From contig VWYX01000206.1 of assembly GCA_013396525.1 (NCBI GenBank), positions 432,109 through 496,108 of the forward strand: a DNA stretch of 64,000 bases, read 5' to 3'. The notes below the pieces were generated by a model that did no database searches, was not told where the DNA came from, and was given only the letters and a program-made list of their open reading frames with translations. The position numbers and the translations under genes were made by a program. The first letter of the stretch is position 1; every line of letters starts with the position of its first letter. Source of the DNA: Chaetorhynchus papuensis (Eukaryota > Chordata > Aves > Passeriformes > Rhipiduridae). Positions 47,911-60,480 of the stretch are shown here, in pieces.

Positions 47911-50900
47911 TTAAGAAAACTCAGTTCAATTTTTTTTTCTATCTGCTGCTTAAAAATAGAGCAGTGCTTTTGCTTTTTGTTTCGTGTACGGGTGATGTAA
48001 AATGTTAGCGGCTTGAAATTTCATAACACTGAGGAGAAGGGAGAATCTGATGGCTTCAAAGCAAAATCTAACAGCTGCCCAGGCTTCTGAGCCCTCAGCA
48101 TGGCTGTGCCACATGTCAAAAGCCAGGCAGAGATGGTTCCTCATTGGGCTGGTGTGAAGCAAGTTATGGCTTCAGCTCCTGCCCTGAAGGAGACTGCCTG
48201 TAAGAGGGGAGAGCCTCATTGCCACCCTGCTTATAAAACCCAGGGGTAAACCCAAATGAGAGCTCCATAAGAGCTGAAGAACCTTTGTGCCTGGGGAAGG
48301 TCGAGGTAAGATCTTAAAAAATGGGGGCAGTCCTGAACCAACACATTCAGTGAAAAGACAACTGCAGAAACATGCAAATGTTTTCTGGTGGGTTTTGTAA
48401 AACACTGAATATGCTGACGCCAAAGGCTGGGGCTTGGCTGGTTGTTATAGAGTTTAGTGGCATCTTTCTGAAATGGGACAATTTGAAACTAAAATGTTTT
48501 CTGCCCTTAATTGCCTTTGATTCTTCAAATTTTTTTCAGTCTGCTACAACCCTACCTTCCTTTCCCTGCCACATTTTCCTCTCAGCCTATCTCACCAGCC
48601 TCTTATTAATGCTTCCTCCTTTATGCTTTCAAACTTTCCCTAGTCACTTTTTATAAAAGGACCTAAATCACAAACATTTTTAATCCCAATATCTTCATGC
48701 TTGCATTTTTTTCAATATTGCAATAACTCTACTCTATATTTTTCAATTTTTCCCTTTTTGCATCTCCCCTTATCTAATTCTAGCACTCCTGCTGTTGTTT
48801 AGTCTACTCCTACCTACTTTGAAAAACTATAATATTAAAAATGTTGGAGCTGTTTTACATTGGAAAGTTTGGCTTCTCTGTGGCTCCATATATGTGAAAC
48901 TCCTCTGTGCTGTTCCAGTGGCACAAAATGATGCCAAGTTTCCACAGGGTACTCCTGTTCAGCTGTACAGAACTGTGCTTGGTGCTGCTTGCCCTGGTCT
49001 GGCTGCTCCAGGGCAGGAGGGGTTTTGGGGAATTATTGATCAGTGTGGGTTTATTCAGGTCTTGGTTTTCTTACCTTCTTCTCTGGGGTGATGAGTCTGC
49101 GCACAAGGGCTTTAAAAGCTACTCCCACTGGAACCATTTCACTGCCTGTCACTTAAAATCCCTCCCTCATCCTAAAGCTGAGGCTGCACTTGAAATCCAA
49201 AATATCTCCATGCTTATCTGCTGCTTTATTCTGTAACAAAGCACTAGAAAAGACTGGAAATAAAACAAGTTGAAACTCTTTTTCTTTTAAAAGGGGTTAA
49301 AATCCTCTTGAGACATCCCTTTAAGCTAGGATGAGCACACAGTGGATCCTCCTCGAAATCCACACCGAAGCAGCTCTCAAGCAGTTCCATAAGGCACAGA
49401 TCCATCACATCTTCCCTACAAATGTGAAAGTCCATTCCGTAGCTAGCAGCTTCCAGTGTGCTTTTGGGGTGTAAACAACAACAGTGAAGCACAGGATGCT
49501 GTACAAAGCTTGGGGAACACCAGGTAAGATGTATGGAACCAGGAAAGGAAATGCCATCAGCCTTTGATCCTCAACATTGTATTAAGGCTCTTCAGAAACT
49601 CCTCCTAAACCTAAATATCTCATTATTTATGATTATATATTTTAATGGACTTCTACCCTTCCCTCCCCTGGGTACAATCTGTGTGGCAAAAAATACTGTG
49701 AGATATGTTCTGTCCCCCATGTTTTGGCTCCCAGGGAACTGAAGAACCGTGAGAAGGTCTGATCTGATGTTATTTCAGCCCCACAAATTGCTCCTTGAGT
49801 GATTCAAAGTGCTTGCAAAAAGGAAAAAAAAAAAACTAAACACAAATACCTGGAATGAAAATATAAGTCCCCAGAGCCACACACACACTGCAGTCTGTCA
49901 GAGCAGGAAGGACTGACAACCTCTTGGTGGTGTGCAGTGTCTCTGAAAGGTTCTCTGGGTGATGTGTCCACGTTTAACACCACGCTCAAGGGGAAGTGGA
50001 AGGAGTTCTGTTGTTCCTTTTCACCAGTTGTACTCAGCTGCCTATGGCTCCTCAGACTTCTAAGCCAGTGAAGCTCCATGGCAGTCAGCCACGGAGCTGG
50101 ATGCAGCATTTTCCCTCTCAGTCTTCTGTTCCTGCAGGCTGAAGGATGGCAGGAATTTCACTGTGTGCTGCCCTGAGTGAACAGTGCTTTCCCTTCTAAA
50201 CGCTGGGCTCATCACTGGGACAAGCTACACCTGAACTGACCCCAGCTGCTCCCAACAGAGCTGCCTGCCACTGCTTATTCCACCCCACCCCACTGCAGAG
50301 AATGCCTTCTCTGCCCTACCCGGGGATCAGACCATGCAGGAAAAGCTGTTTTGTGCAAAACTTGTGTTCCAGCCTCTGGGAACACACCACCACTGTGTCT
50401 CCTTCCCCTTGCACTGGGCTGGGGCTCCCAGCAGACACTGTGGGAACCCATCACAGCTGGTTATGGTGCAGACCAGCACGACTTTTGTTGCTCTGTGTGG
50501 GAGGCCACAGGTATTATTTTCTGTGGCTGCGTAAACCACCACACATTAACTATAAACTCTGAGTCATCTGCAAGGGATGTTATGCCCCCTTCATTCATTA
50601 CCTTAATTTTAGGCTTTATTTTCTTAAATGAACGAATATTGGCTTATTTTTCCTTTTTTTGGACGTGAACATGTGAATCACACATTCAGTAAGGATTCAA
50701 GAATCCATTGACACAAGAACTCTTGTTTCTAAAGCAAGGAGTATCCAAATGTTATGGAATTGAGAGTTTACACTGTGTGGCACAGCAGATCTCAGCCAGT
50801 GAGTGTCCAGTTTAGGATAATACTGAAAAGCCTGACCTTGGTTTTACCCATACAGCGTCAATGCTTCAGTACAGATCAGGAGTTATTCACAGCGGTGCCC

Positions 50901-51696
50901 TGGGAGAGATGAGATCTACTGGGACTTTTTGGCTGCCAGTGATGCAAAAGGGTTCTTTGGGTAGGAAACAGCACGCCTGGACCACTGGGCTGTAGGTCAT
51001 AATACCCAAGACACTCCTGTCATTTTAGCTGTGCCCGTTTGCCCCTAAAAACCCTTTAACCTCCTTGTCTCTCCATCCAGCTCTTGGCTGCTCACTGGCC
51101 TGGGCACAGCTTGGCTGCAGTGATTTTACCATCCATACTGACCCAGGTGGTCTCTAAAATGAAACAGCTGATCAGACACAGAAGTGAATCTGGAAGACAA
51201 CTTTTGTTTTTGTGGAGGAAAAACCTTTTGGAGAAAGGCTGCAAAGCCACATCTCAAATCCACAGAGTTCCCAAATAATTTAGGCCCAGATTTTAAGCTC
51301 AAGCACATCTGGAATGATTGCTGCTCCAAACATGTGGTACCATGTCCTAGAAGAAAGTCTTCTAAAACTAAATAATTATAAAAAACCCCAAGCAGAACCA
51401 ACCCTCTGGTTTTTCCACGGAAGCAAGGCAGGACTGCTACCAAACTCAGTGCCAACAACTTTGGAAGCCCCCCAAAAATTACATAATAATGACAAATATC
51501 AAACAAACTGAAGAAAACAAGGGTAGGGGGAAATGCTGCTGTCCCTTTCCCTGTTCCCTCCTCCTCTTTTCCTGGCCCACCCCTGTGTGAATGACTCCAA
51601 TAAACCATGAAAAGAGCAACTTGCCAGCAGCTGGCACATTGGACCTGGCCAGATGCCAGCCATGGGGTTCACACTGGTTTGGAAAGTTGTGTTTTT

Positions 51697-51708
51697 TATA
51701 TATATATA
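51697..51708 (+). repeat. (TA)6 microsatellite
   Basis: Six TA units preceded by a T run. Confidence 0.75.
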
Positions 51709-52595
51709 AAATGCATATGTGTCAGTCTGAATGGCTGAGTGAGCCACTGAAACCAAGATAAGCAAAGGCAGCACTGAGCATGCACTCTGCACGTTCTCCA
51801 GATCCTGTGTCCCCTCCTATGCCAGGCTGACTCCTCTAATGAGGTTCTTATGCAACTTTATTCCAGTTACAGGGAGCCTGAGTCCTTCTTCCAGTCAGCA
51901 GGAAATTTTCAGCTGACTGTGGAAACCAGTATTTTGCTATAGATTTTTCAGGCAAAAGAAGCTGCATCATTTGGCTTTCAGTGCCCCAGTCATGAAGATT
52001 TCTCTGTGCAATAAGAAATCAATTAGATTTTTCTATGCAATTAGATACAGAAATATCTGTACCCATTTTCTTATTTGTGTCTGTGATTTATTCTGTGGAG
52101 CATCTCCTTAGTGAGATGACACTTGATGCTCCATAAAAAGGTAAAACTTTACAGTCTCTGAACCAAAGAAATGCCCAGTGAGGTGTTTGTGGCCAGCGTT
52201 TGAAAGCAGCGATGAGGGCTGAGAACAAGAAGGTCTCTCTGAACAAGCTGAGTAGTGGTGAGAATCCTTCAGGGAAAAAGTGCCCATCTGGGTCAGAAGT
52301 GCTGAGGCTGAGGCAGGTTGGTATCGTCATCCAAAGAACAGCACAACCTGTGTGAAACTCTCTGGCTGCACCCTGCCATCATGTGTTTCATGGGGAAGCA
52401 GGACCCAGACCTTGAGCACTCCATATCTTGGAGTCACACCAACATGAATGTCACTTTTTTGCTTTTCTGACCCCCCCAAAGGTCTTTGAGCATCTGCCCT
52501 GTGCAGGCATTCAGCCACGACTGAAAAGAACACTCTCCAGCAAAACAGTGTTTTCCTGTGCCTTAACTTGAGCTGAAAAATGGAGCACAGACTCC

Positions 52596-52756
52596 NNNNN
52601 NNNNNNNNNNNNNNNNNNNNNNNNNNNNNNNNNNNNNNNNNNNNNNNNNNNNNNNNNNNNNNNNNNNNNNNNNNNNNNNNNNNNNNNNNNNNNNNNNNNN
52701 NNNNNNNNNNNNNNNNNNNNNNNNNNNNNNNNNNNNNNNNNNNNNNNNNNNNNNNN
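52596..52756. other. Assembly gap (161 N)
   Basis: Unknown bases. Any open frame spanning the gap is artificial. The right edge is G-rich, which suggests a sequencing failure in a GC-rich or quadruplex-forming stretch. Confidence 1.
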
Positions 52757-52774
52757 GGGGGGGTGGGTGGAGGG
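52757..52774 (+). repeat. G-quadruplex-type G tract at gap edge
   Basis: GGGGGGGTGGGTGGAGGG: four G runs of at least three with short loops. The tract probably continues into the gap. Confidence 0.6.
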
Positions 52775-54621
52775 AAAGAACAAAAACTGCCTCTTATTTT
52801 AGAAAATAATTATCATGCTTATCTTCTTCCAGGTGTCTCCAAGGCCTGTGGAGGTTTGACAGGATTCCCACGAACGAGAATTTTTGCCCACAATTCTGTC
52901 CCATTATCTCCCTCACACATAATAGAGCTGGAGGCTTGTGGTCGAGTGACCTCAGCATCGTTGCGAAAGCAGTTTGCTTGCATTATTCCCTCCACACGTG
53001 ATTCCATAAGAAACACCACTCAGTGCCTGGTTATTTTTTCTTAACTCTTTCCTCTCAGAGGAAAAGCACTGGATAAACTCTATCTACAGAACCCACGTTG
53101 GGCATTTCCTGGCGTCTGCCCATGTCAGTACCTTCCAGGGCAAGGATTTTTTCCCCAGGAGGGCAGCACTCTCGGAGAGCAGTGCATGGCTGTGCTGTGG
53201 TTGGAGCTGTGTGAAGGAGCTCTGCTGCTTTTTGTTGGGTACACCAAAGACACCTGCCCCTGCCCTCCAGGATAAGGTGCTGGGTACAGGCAGAGCCCAG
53301 CACTGACCTCGTGGTGCCTGTTTGCCAGCCCAGAACACTCTGGCTCCCCTAAAACTGTGTGATGGGCACCTGGGTCCTGTGTTAGGGGTGCAGGAAGGGA
53401 GCAACAGGGTTTTGGGTGAAACAGATTTTTTCTTTCTCTAGAAAAGCTGGAATCCTGGGATGGCATAAAATGGAGAAGTCCTGTTCTCTTTAAACTTCTC
53501 TATCAAGTATATGCTTTCTTCTTACAACACTGCTTTTCCCCTCCTGTTTGAACAGAGATACTGGGGGAAGGGGCAGTTAGAGGAGAAGTTGTCCTTTCCC
53601 TCCCTGAGCACTCTGCTAGTGGGAAAAAGCAGCCCAACTAAAGTTTGCCACCATGCCAAGCTCTGGATAGAGGGATGAATAGCTTGTAAAACAGTCTTCC
53701 TGAATGTTTGCAAAGCACTTCTCATAGCAAGGGTCTGGTTGTATTACTACAGTGCTGATAATATATATTGTTAATAACGAAAGCAGGAAGAAACTGTTTA
53801 CTGGGTGCTGCATGAGAAAGGCAAAGCTGGCTATGGCTGCTTCCAAATATGTGGAGACTGGGACAAGGAACTTTGTTTTCAGGGTGGTGTTCAGAAAAGG
53901 TTGCTTCTGAAATCCAAATGAGGATGTATGGGAGCAATCCTTAATGTGTTTGCTCCTGATTTGATGTGAAACCTCTCTCACACGAAGAGACCCAGTCCCA
54001 TTGCAGGTCTACAGGAGTCCCCAGGCAGCAGGGATGCAGTGGGTGTGTGTCACCAGGGCAAGGCAGGCTCACATCTGACACTGCAAACAGCACAGTGAAC
54101 CTCCTCCCTTGCTCAGTGAATTAGGTCTCCCCAGTGTTCTGGAAAAAAGATGTTTCCTGAGTGACAGCAGGTTCAGACAGGACACTGCCAGCAGCAAGCA
54201 CACAGAGCCAGTAAAAAGATGGGAACACAAAGTGACTTCTCACTGTGCAGGAGGAAAGTGTTCCTGCCATGTAGTAATGGAGGTGGCCATATTTTGTGAA
54301 GGGTCCTCATTTGAACATGTTAAAACTTGTTGGTCAAAACGTGGATGAAGTCCAGGTGTTGCAGAGGGATAAGCCATCCCCTCCTCCAAGATGCACTGCT
54401 CGTGGTGTGGGTGCTGGGCACACAGAGGGGTCCTGAAGGCCATGAAAACTCTGCAAGTCACAGGTGCCACTGTGATCTCCACTCCTGAGTCAGGGCCCTT
54501 GCTGGCTGCCAAACTGTACGTGGTGATTACACAGCGTGGACACCTCGTCAGCTGCTGAGGCCTTCTGACTCATTCCCACTTAGAATCTAGATGACAGTTT
54601 GGTTTGAATTAGCCGTGGGCT
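52775..54621. other. Non-coding stretch after the gap
   Basis: No exon or RNA gene recognised. The part 53120-53440 is GC-moderate and open on the minus strand in all three frames for 80-113 codons, without recognisable protein. Confidence 0.45.
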
Positions 54622-54790
54622 GAAGCCAAAATCCTGGGTCTGAACTTCCTCAGATTTTGGGAAGACTCCAGTCTGGATCTGAGCTCAGCACATGGCTGTA
54701 AGTTGCTCAAAGATTGGAGCCAAACCCTGGATCAGAATGTTCCCAGATTATGGGGAAGCTCACAGCCCACCTTTGGTGCTGGGATCATCA
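54622..54790. repeat. Imperfect direct repeat, 94-bp period
   Basis: Copy A at about 54622-54671 begins GAAGCCAAAATCCTGGGTCT and includes CAGATTTTGGGAAG. Copy B at about 54716-54765 begins GGAGCCAAACCCTGGATCAG and includes CAGATTATGGGGAAG. About three quarters of bases agree over 50 positions. It may be an old tandem duplication or two units of an old interspersed repeat. A highly diverged minus-strand CR1 is an alternative for 54700-54790, because GTTGCTCAAAG is also a CR1 phrase. Confidence 0.5.
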
Positions 54791-55089
54791 CAAGGATGAA
54801 ATACTGCCCTTATGCTGGGATACTCCTTGTTTTCTTCCGTAGCTGGTGCATTTTCAGCACTGCAATTGCACCATTTCAGTTCTTGCAATGAGATTAAAGA
54901 AGAAAAAGAAAAGATATGTTTGTGTTTATTTCAACTGGAAAAACATCTTGCTTTCAATTTGTTGGATAGACAAGAGGCATTTTGGCTTCAGAGCATGACA
55001 GTTGTGCCTCATTAAAAATTTTTGGGATGGAATTCCCTTGCCCCAGCCATCAACACCACCAGTAGCACCAGTGCCTTTCAGTGCAGGAG
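54791..55089. other. Non-coding stretch before the CpG island
   Basis: Ordinary AT-rich DNA, no gene seen. Confidence 0.5.
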
Positions 55090-55480
55090 TTACGAGTGCG
55101 GCACAGCGAGTGCAGCAAGAGCTCCTCGGGCGTGTGTTACCCCTGAGCTCACCCTCACAGGAGTCCTTCGAGGAGAAGGAAAGGGCTGAAGAGTAACAAA
55201 ATTCCGCTTTCAAGCTGCTCAGAAGACACGGTGCGAACAAACAGCCCCCGGAAGGCGAGATCCTGCAATCTGCTGCCGCTGAGGAGCCGCTGAGGAGCCG
55301 CTTCTCGAGTGCCGGGGATCTCAGCGTGCGAGGCGCGGGCAGGGAAGCGGAGCAATCCCACAGAAGGTGTCCCTGCGAGCGTCTGGAAAACGTCGAGGCG
55401 CCTGCCACGCTGCGTGAGGGGAATCTCAGCCCCGACAGAAGGCTCCGCCAGCGCAGCGCCGTGTCGTTAGCTCGAGGTTT
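55090..55480. promoter_or_regulatory. CpG island, possible promoter or first exon
   Basis: I count 29 CpG in 55201-55480 and about six more from 55090 to 55200, against a CpG-poor background. CpG-dense, unmethylated-looking sequence of this kind usually marks a vertebrate promoter. The minus strand is open for 190 codons across it (54926-55498), but the protein is unrecognised and low stop density is expected at this GC content. No TATA box or clear splice donor fixes an orientation. The 11-bp duplication listed separately lies inside. An old GC-rich repeat is the main alternative. Confidence 0.5.
55275..55303 (+). repeat. 11-bp tandem duplication in the CpG island
   Basis: GCCGCTGAGGA at 55275-55285 and 55286-55296, followed by a partial third copy GCCGCTT. 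Confidence 0.8.
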
Positions 55481-55842
55481 ACACACTTCACTTGACACCT
55501 CTCCCTTGTCCTACAGATGTTGTGCTACGTTTCGGATGGAGCCTCCAACAGTACAGCTGTTTGAACACATGTGCATTTTCCACTCAACAAACCGCAAGAA
55601 TAAGGCAGCAGGGTTACAACGTTTGGATCCTAGGGCTAGAATGAGAGAAGCAGGAGAGGTGTTTCTTTGGGAAATCTCCGTAGTTTCTCCTGTAGTTTCT
55701 CTCTTTCTGATTTTATTCACTGGCTGTTCTGCACTCAGGCCATGGGGAAGGTAAGGTCTGATTGATATTGCAAGTGACAACTGAGGCCTTGGCATTGTTT
55801 CTTCAGTTCATCTGCAGGAGGTGATAAGCCCAGAGCATTTTG

Positions 55843-55860
55843 CTAGTTCTAGAGAACTAG
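55843..55860. repeat. 8-bp inverted repeat, 2-base spacer
   Basis: CTAGTTCT-AG-AGAACTAG, perfect arms. Confidence 0.7.
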
Positions 55861-56306
55861 AGTGATTTTGCCTTTTATTTGCAAAAATGCACTTTATTCC
55901 AATCCCTGTTAAATCCCTGTCACTTGTGAATAAATTAGAGTCTGCCCCAATAAAGGAGTTTAGAGAGGAATTATCAGATATGCTCAGAAGGGAAATATTT
56001 TATAATATTCTTTTCTCTTTTGCCATTATAGAATATGAGAAGAGATGACTACGTCTCAACAGGAGTCTCACAAAGCTGTGGAAAACCCTTTCTTCAATCA
56101 ATAAAGTACAGAAGTTGGGGAGACTCGAGTGAGGGATTTAATAAAATAAAGTGAGTCCCAAAATGGGCTTCTTAAGGACCATGAGATCTCAGGCATCATT
56201 ATTCTCTCATTGCCAAGGGCATCTATTGCAGGTACCTTCAATTCTTCGACTCCTGATTTACGTCAGTTGCTTTAAGGCGAATTGCACTTCTTTTTCCTCT
56301 GATCCA

Positions 56307-56333
56307 ACATCTGTTTTCTTGAAAAACAGATGT
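56307..56333. repeat. Perfect 11-bp inverted repeat, 5-base loop
   Basis: ACATCTGTTTT (56307-56317) and AAAACAGATGT (56323-56333) around CTTGA. Each arm contains the E-box CAGATG or its complement CATCTG. Confidence 0.75.
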
Positions 56334-57829
56334 GCACAAATCAATCTGATTAATGTGCTTGATTCTGCAATTACTGCTGGATAAATCAGCAACCCACTAA
56401 AATCAACCTGGTGTCGAATTCATGCTCCTACACCTCCACCATTCAGCCTGTCTTGACTTAGGTCTTTGCTCTGTGAAGCTTCTTTAGATACAAAAGGAAC
56501 AGAGTAAAATCCTCAGCGCCAGGACGTGGAGCATTGCAGATGGTCTGATGTGGAATTATCAATAAAGGGGTTTCAATGAAAAAATTCAATGTCTTTAAAA
56601 AGGCTGCAGGCTATCTTGTGTGCTAACAGGGCAGAAAGATCCTGTTTTCACGAAGTTACTCGAGCTTCTTAGATATTAATTGAAGTTGTCAAGGCAAAAT
56701 AGAAATATATATATAAATAAAATATAAATGATCATAGATATAATATAAAAATCCAGACTGACTCAAAGGAGAGACACCTTTCCTAAAGCAATGAGGGATG
56801 CAACTACTGATTATCTGGAGGAGAATCAGTCTCCGTGCTCTATCATCAGCTGACGTCCCAGCACAACAAGTAGCTGTTTCCTTTGAAGGAAACAACTTTC
56901 CTGCTGTTCCAGGAGACAGAGCCGACACAGGAAGTAAAAGCAAGGAAGTTTTCTTCACAGATGGGATGATGACTGGTTTTGTTGTCCTTGTGAGGGGAAA
57001 GGTGAGTAGGACGATCCACGTGGGTCCTGTGCTGCTCACTTGAGCCTGGTCTAAGGTGCCATCTGTGAAAGGCTCTCACACAGGGGTTGTTGTGTGTCAT
57101 GCTCTGCATCACTTTAGAGTGGAGCCCATTTTGTGCCCCTGCTCTGCATCTCCTGCTGTGGGTGGGAGCTGGGATGCCCTCCCCAGCCCAGGAGAGCTGA
57201 TGGTCACCAGTCGTGGTGGCAGCAGCCGCTCAGTGTAGGTCTGGTGCTGGTGCTGATTGCTGCTTGACCATGATATTTGTATCAGGGGGAGCAATTAATG
57301 TGAGGAAAAAAATGAGACAGAATTATTCCCCTTATTCATTCTGTCACAGCTGCCCTTCATCTCCTGCAATGTGGGTCCTGCCATCAGAATTCCAACCCAG
57401 ATCCAAACTTGCATTTTCCCCAAATCTCAGAGTGCTGTAAGCTGGAATCCATCACTTTTTTTTTCCCCCTTGCTGAAACCTAATAAATGTGCTCTATAAA
57501 AAATGAGTTTGGCCAACATCTGGAGGCAGATAAAAATCTTCCAAGCTACTGTTCCACAGTCTTAGGGATCATTAGTACTGCAGAACATCTATACAGAATA
57601 TTTATCTTAAGTATGTAATAAAATGAAAGCTACTGCGCCAAATTCAGAACAACCTCTGATGAAAAGAAATGCCTCACATCAACATCAAGCTGCAGCTTTT
57701 CTAGCCAGAGAGAATCTTTTCTCTAGCCAAAGCACAGAAACTTGTAGTTACAAAAACTTAACACTAAACACAGGGGGCAAATTTATTATTTTAATTGTGA
57801 TATTTCATCACTGGGTAGTTTAATGTCTT

Positions 57830-58060
57830 TTTCCCCCCTTTTTCTTTTAATTACCCTCCCCCTCTCCTTGGGATGGTTTATTGCTTGTAAATTATTTGTC
57901 ACATCGTTGTAATTCTATCCAGATCCTTAACTTTCTAATCATGCATCTTTTATGGGGTCTCTTTTAAAGAAGCACTATAATTACTTGCCAAGGGTCCCTG
58001 TAAATTTTATCAGGCTGTAAAATATTATACTTTAATTATTTGGAAAAAAAAAATTGGAAA
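57830..58060. promoter_or_regulatory. Candidate conserved regulatory block
   Basis: Repeat-free AT-rich sequence with TTTAATTACCC, GTAAATTATTTG, CTAATCATGCATC, TTTATGGG (57948-57955, posterior-HOX type), ATAATTACTTGCC and TTTAATTATTTGG. All frames are stop-laden. Site density and variety suit a developmental enhancer. There is no direct evidence of conservation. Confidence 0.3.
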
Positions 58061-60480
58061 TGTTCCCTCTGAAAGGCTGCATGATCAATATCGCAAGGAG
58101 CAAGGCACCTTCTGCGGTCATGCGTTAGTTCCTGCTGTACACCTCAGAAATCTTCAAAACTCTTCCACTTCATTCAGTGACATGGGAAAGTCTTAATGGA
58201 GAAACTGGCCTTTGATCAAGAGGAAGAAATTGCTTATTGTACGTTTGAGCTGCTGTAAAATACACTAAGAAGATGACAAGGCTGCTCTCCCAGTCTTTTT
58301 GTAGGAGGCACAGGGTCTTCACTCCCAGCTTGGTGACAGAGCTGTGCAGTTCAGAGCAGAGCAGAAATGCAGAATAAACTGCAGATGCAGAACCTTTCTC
58401 ATAGGAAATGAAACATATTTTTAGAGGAAAAAATCTCTGTTTCTATACAGACTTTGAAACTATCACCTAACTGATTTGCTTAATTTCATTAGTAGTAAAT
58501 GTAGAAATACTAATAACATTTCTACAATTATGTCCTGCTATCAGTAGGCATTTGTGACTCATTTCTGTAATCCTTTATTTCACAAATTAGCAGCTTCCAT
58601 GATGCAGTGTTCTAGAAGAAGTATGGAGAAATTAGGTACTTGACAGTGACCTAAAGTGGTTTCTGGAACAAAGTTTCCCATACACTACTCAAAACAAAAA
58701 AAAGGGTTTGCAGTTGGTTTCAGGCTGGATGTGCATAATGTGTGGGGTTATATCTCGTACTCCTCACCAGCACTTCAATTAAATGTGCACGGTAGCTCGT
58801 GCCCATTTCTGGTAAGTTTGCGTTTCTTTAGACTGCTGGGCTGAAATATGAGGGAGTTAAATGATTTGGTCAAGGAGCACGGTGGACTGGAAGCAAAGTA
58901 AAATATAGATCTCACCTCAGCTCCTTGCTCCTGGGGAGCACCAGGGGAGGGGCTTAAGAGAAATGACATATTGCTTTATCTGTACAATTCCTCTTATCCT
59001 ATGAGAAGCTCTTATCCCGTCTGTCCAGTGGCTTTCTGGGTTTTATCCTGGGAATATCGTTACTGTTACCCTCTAAACAGCACCAGGTAAGACTCACCAG
59101 CACTCAGACACCAGGAACTGTGAGATCCATGCACGCTGAACAGACAGTCCTGCTCTTTCCCAGGCTTTCTGTAAATAATGACTAAAAGTACTTTTCCCAA
59201 AGCTGTTTCTGCAAAAGCACAGCACTGTTAATAAATTGTCCATGTTCTGCACAGCAGCAGATTTCGCAGCAGGCTTTGGCCTGGGTGTCAGTGACATTGG
59301 CAAACATCCCATTTTAATGTGGAGAGTCCCCTGTGCATCATCCCACCCGTGCAGGTAACACGTTCTGCACAGATCTGTCACAGATGAGCTCCTGCAGTGG
59401 CCAGAGCACCGTGTCACACCACAGCATCCAGGAGATCAAACACTAAATATCTTTCATTCACAGCTCAGGTCAAGTCCAGCAATGATTTTTAACGATTGTT
59501 CATGAATGACACAGACCTTGATATTTGCTTACAGTGGTTGCTGACCATCAGAAACCATTCAATAAATATCTCTTGTAAACCACACACAAGTAAATACAAA
59601 GCTGGCTCAGGCTACTGTGTGTTGTTGCTATTTTTAATAGCTGAATGCTGGCAGAAGGCAGTGGTAAGAGTGTTTAAACATGGATATAGCTATGGATGGT
59701 TCAATTATTCATTTCAAACCAGGGGTTCAACTGAAGTACCCTTTCTACCTGTAGGCAGGTTGTCCACGAAGAGGTCTGTGTTTGTTTCCTATCCATTCCA
59801 TACTGATACAGGTGAATAAAGACACTGTAAAGCCTGAGAAGCATAAAATATATCCGCTAGCAATTAACAAAACATGCTGCAGGTGTTTGAAAATCGGTAT
59901 AAAACTGATTTCCATGGCCTGACATCTGGTCCTACAAGGGTCCCTGGGGACTTCTCTGCTGTTGAGTTAGCTCAGGGGTCAGGTTCGTGCTCCAAGACAG
60001 CTCCCCAAACCCTTCAGCTGTTTACCTTGCTCCTGTGAAAGTTTACACCCTGACTCCCTTCTGCAGGGAGCTAACAGACTCCTCAGTTGGAAACTCAAGC
60101 ACCAGGATTTTAGTCCTTCAGATCTGCCTCTTCAGGCAGGGAGAGTGCCACAAGCTGAACTGAAACGGGTTTAAATCTGGAGATTAAAAAAACTGAGGGG
60201 AAAGAAAGTTAAAGAAAGACACCATGCACAGAGCTATTCTGCATCCTGGAGGACAGGGAACAAATGATGGAAATTAGGTGCTCTGTGGAGCCTGCAAAGG
60301 TGTCACTGCCTGCAATCAGCAGCACCCCTTTTTTCCACTTAACAACAACCACTTCACGGCCACTTCAGCGCTGCTCTTTTATTCCCCACCCAAAACAAAC
60401 TCTTCCCTTTGATTGCTCCCAGCCGGGGCAGGCAGTTATTCCCTAGCCTGCATTTCTGCTCCCCTCCTTGCCTGGGTTTC
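58061..60480. other. Non-coding stretch upstream of the 60-kb CpG island
   Basis: No exon or RNA gene recognised. Composition is ordinary until about 60350, where GC rises towards the island. Confidence 0.45.

Larger units (their letters stand above)
46501..52595. other. Non-coding stretch, 6.1 kb up to the gap
   Basis: No exon or RNA gene recognised. Minor items are a 13-bp-period duplication at 47886-47910, (TA)6 at 51697-51708, short AC repeats near 49878, and A runs near 49823. A 160-codon minus frame at 51126-51608 has no recognisable domain or exon borders. Confidence 0.45.
55481..57829. other. Non-coding stretch between CpG island and regulatory block
   Basis: No exon recognised. It contains the inverted repeats at 55843-55860 and 56307-56333 and an AT-rich patch at 56700-56750 (ATATATATATAAATAAAATA). 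A 142-codon + frame at 55326-55754 starts inside the CpG island but has no recognisable domain. Confidence 0.45.

Noticed and set aside
51126..51608. 160-codon minus-strand open frame
   Set aside because: No recognisable family, no good splice borders, and plus-strand frames overlap it.
52511..53044. Open frames spanning the N gap
   Set aside because: They exist only because unknown bases are not read as stops.
54926..55498. 190-codon minus-strand open frame across the 55-kb CpG island
   Set aside because: Ser/Arg/Ala-rich with no recognisable domain. Openness is expected from GC content, and the ends do not look like exon borders.
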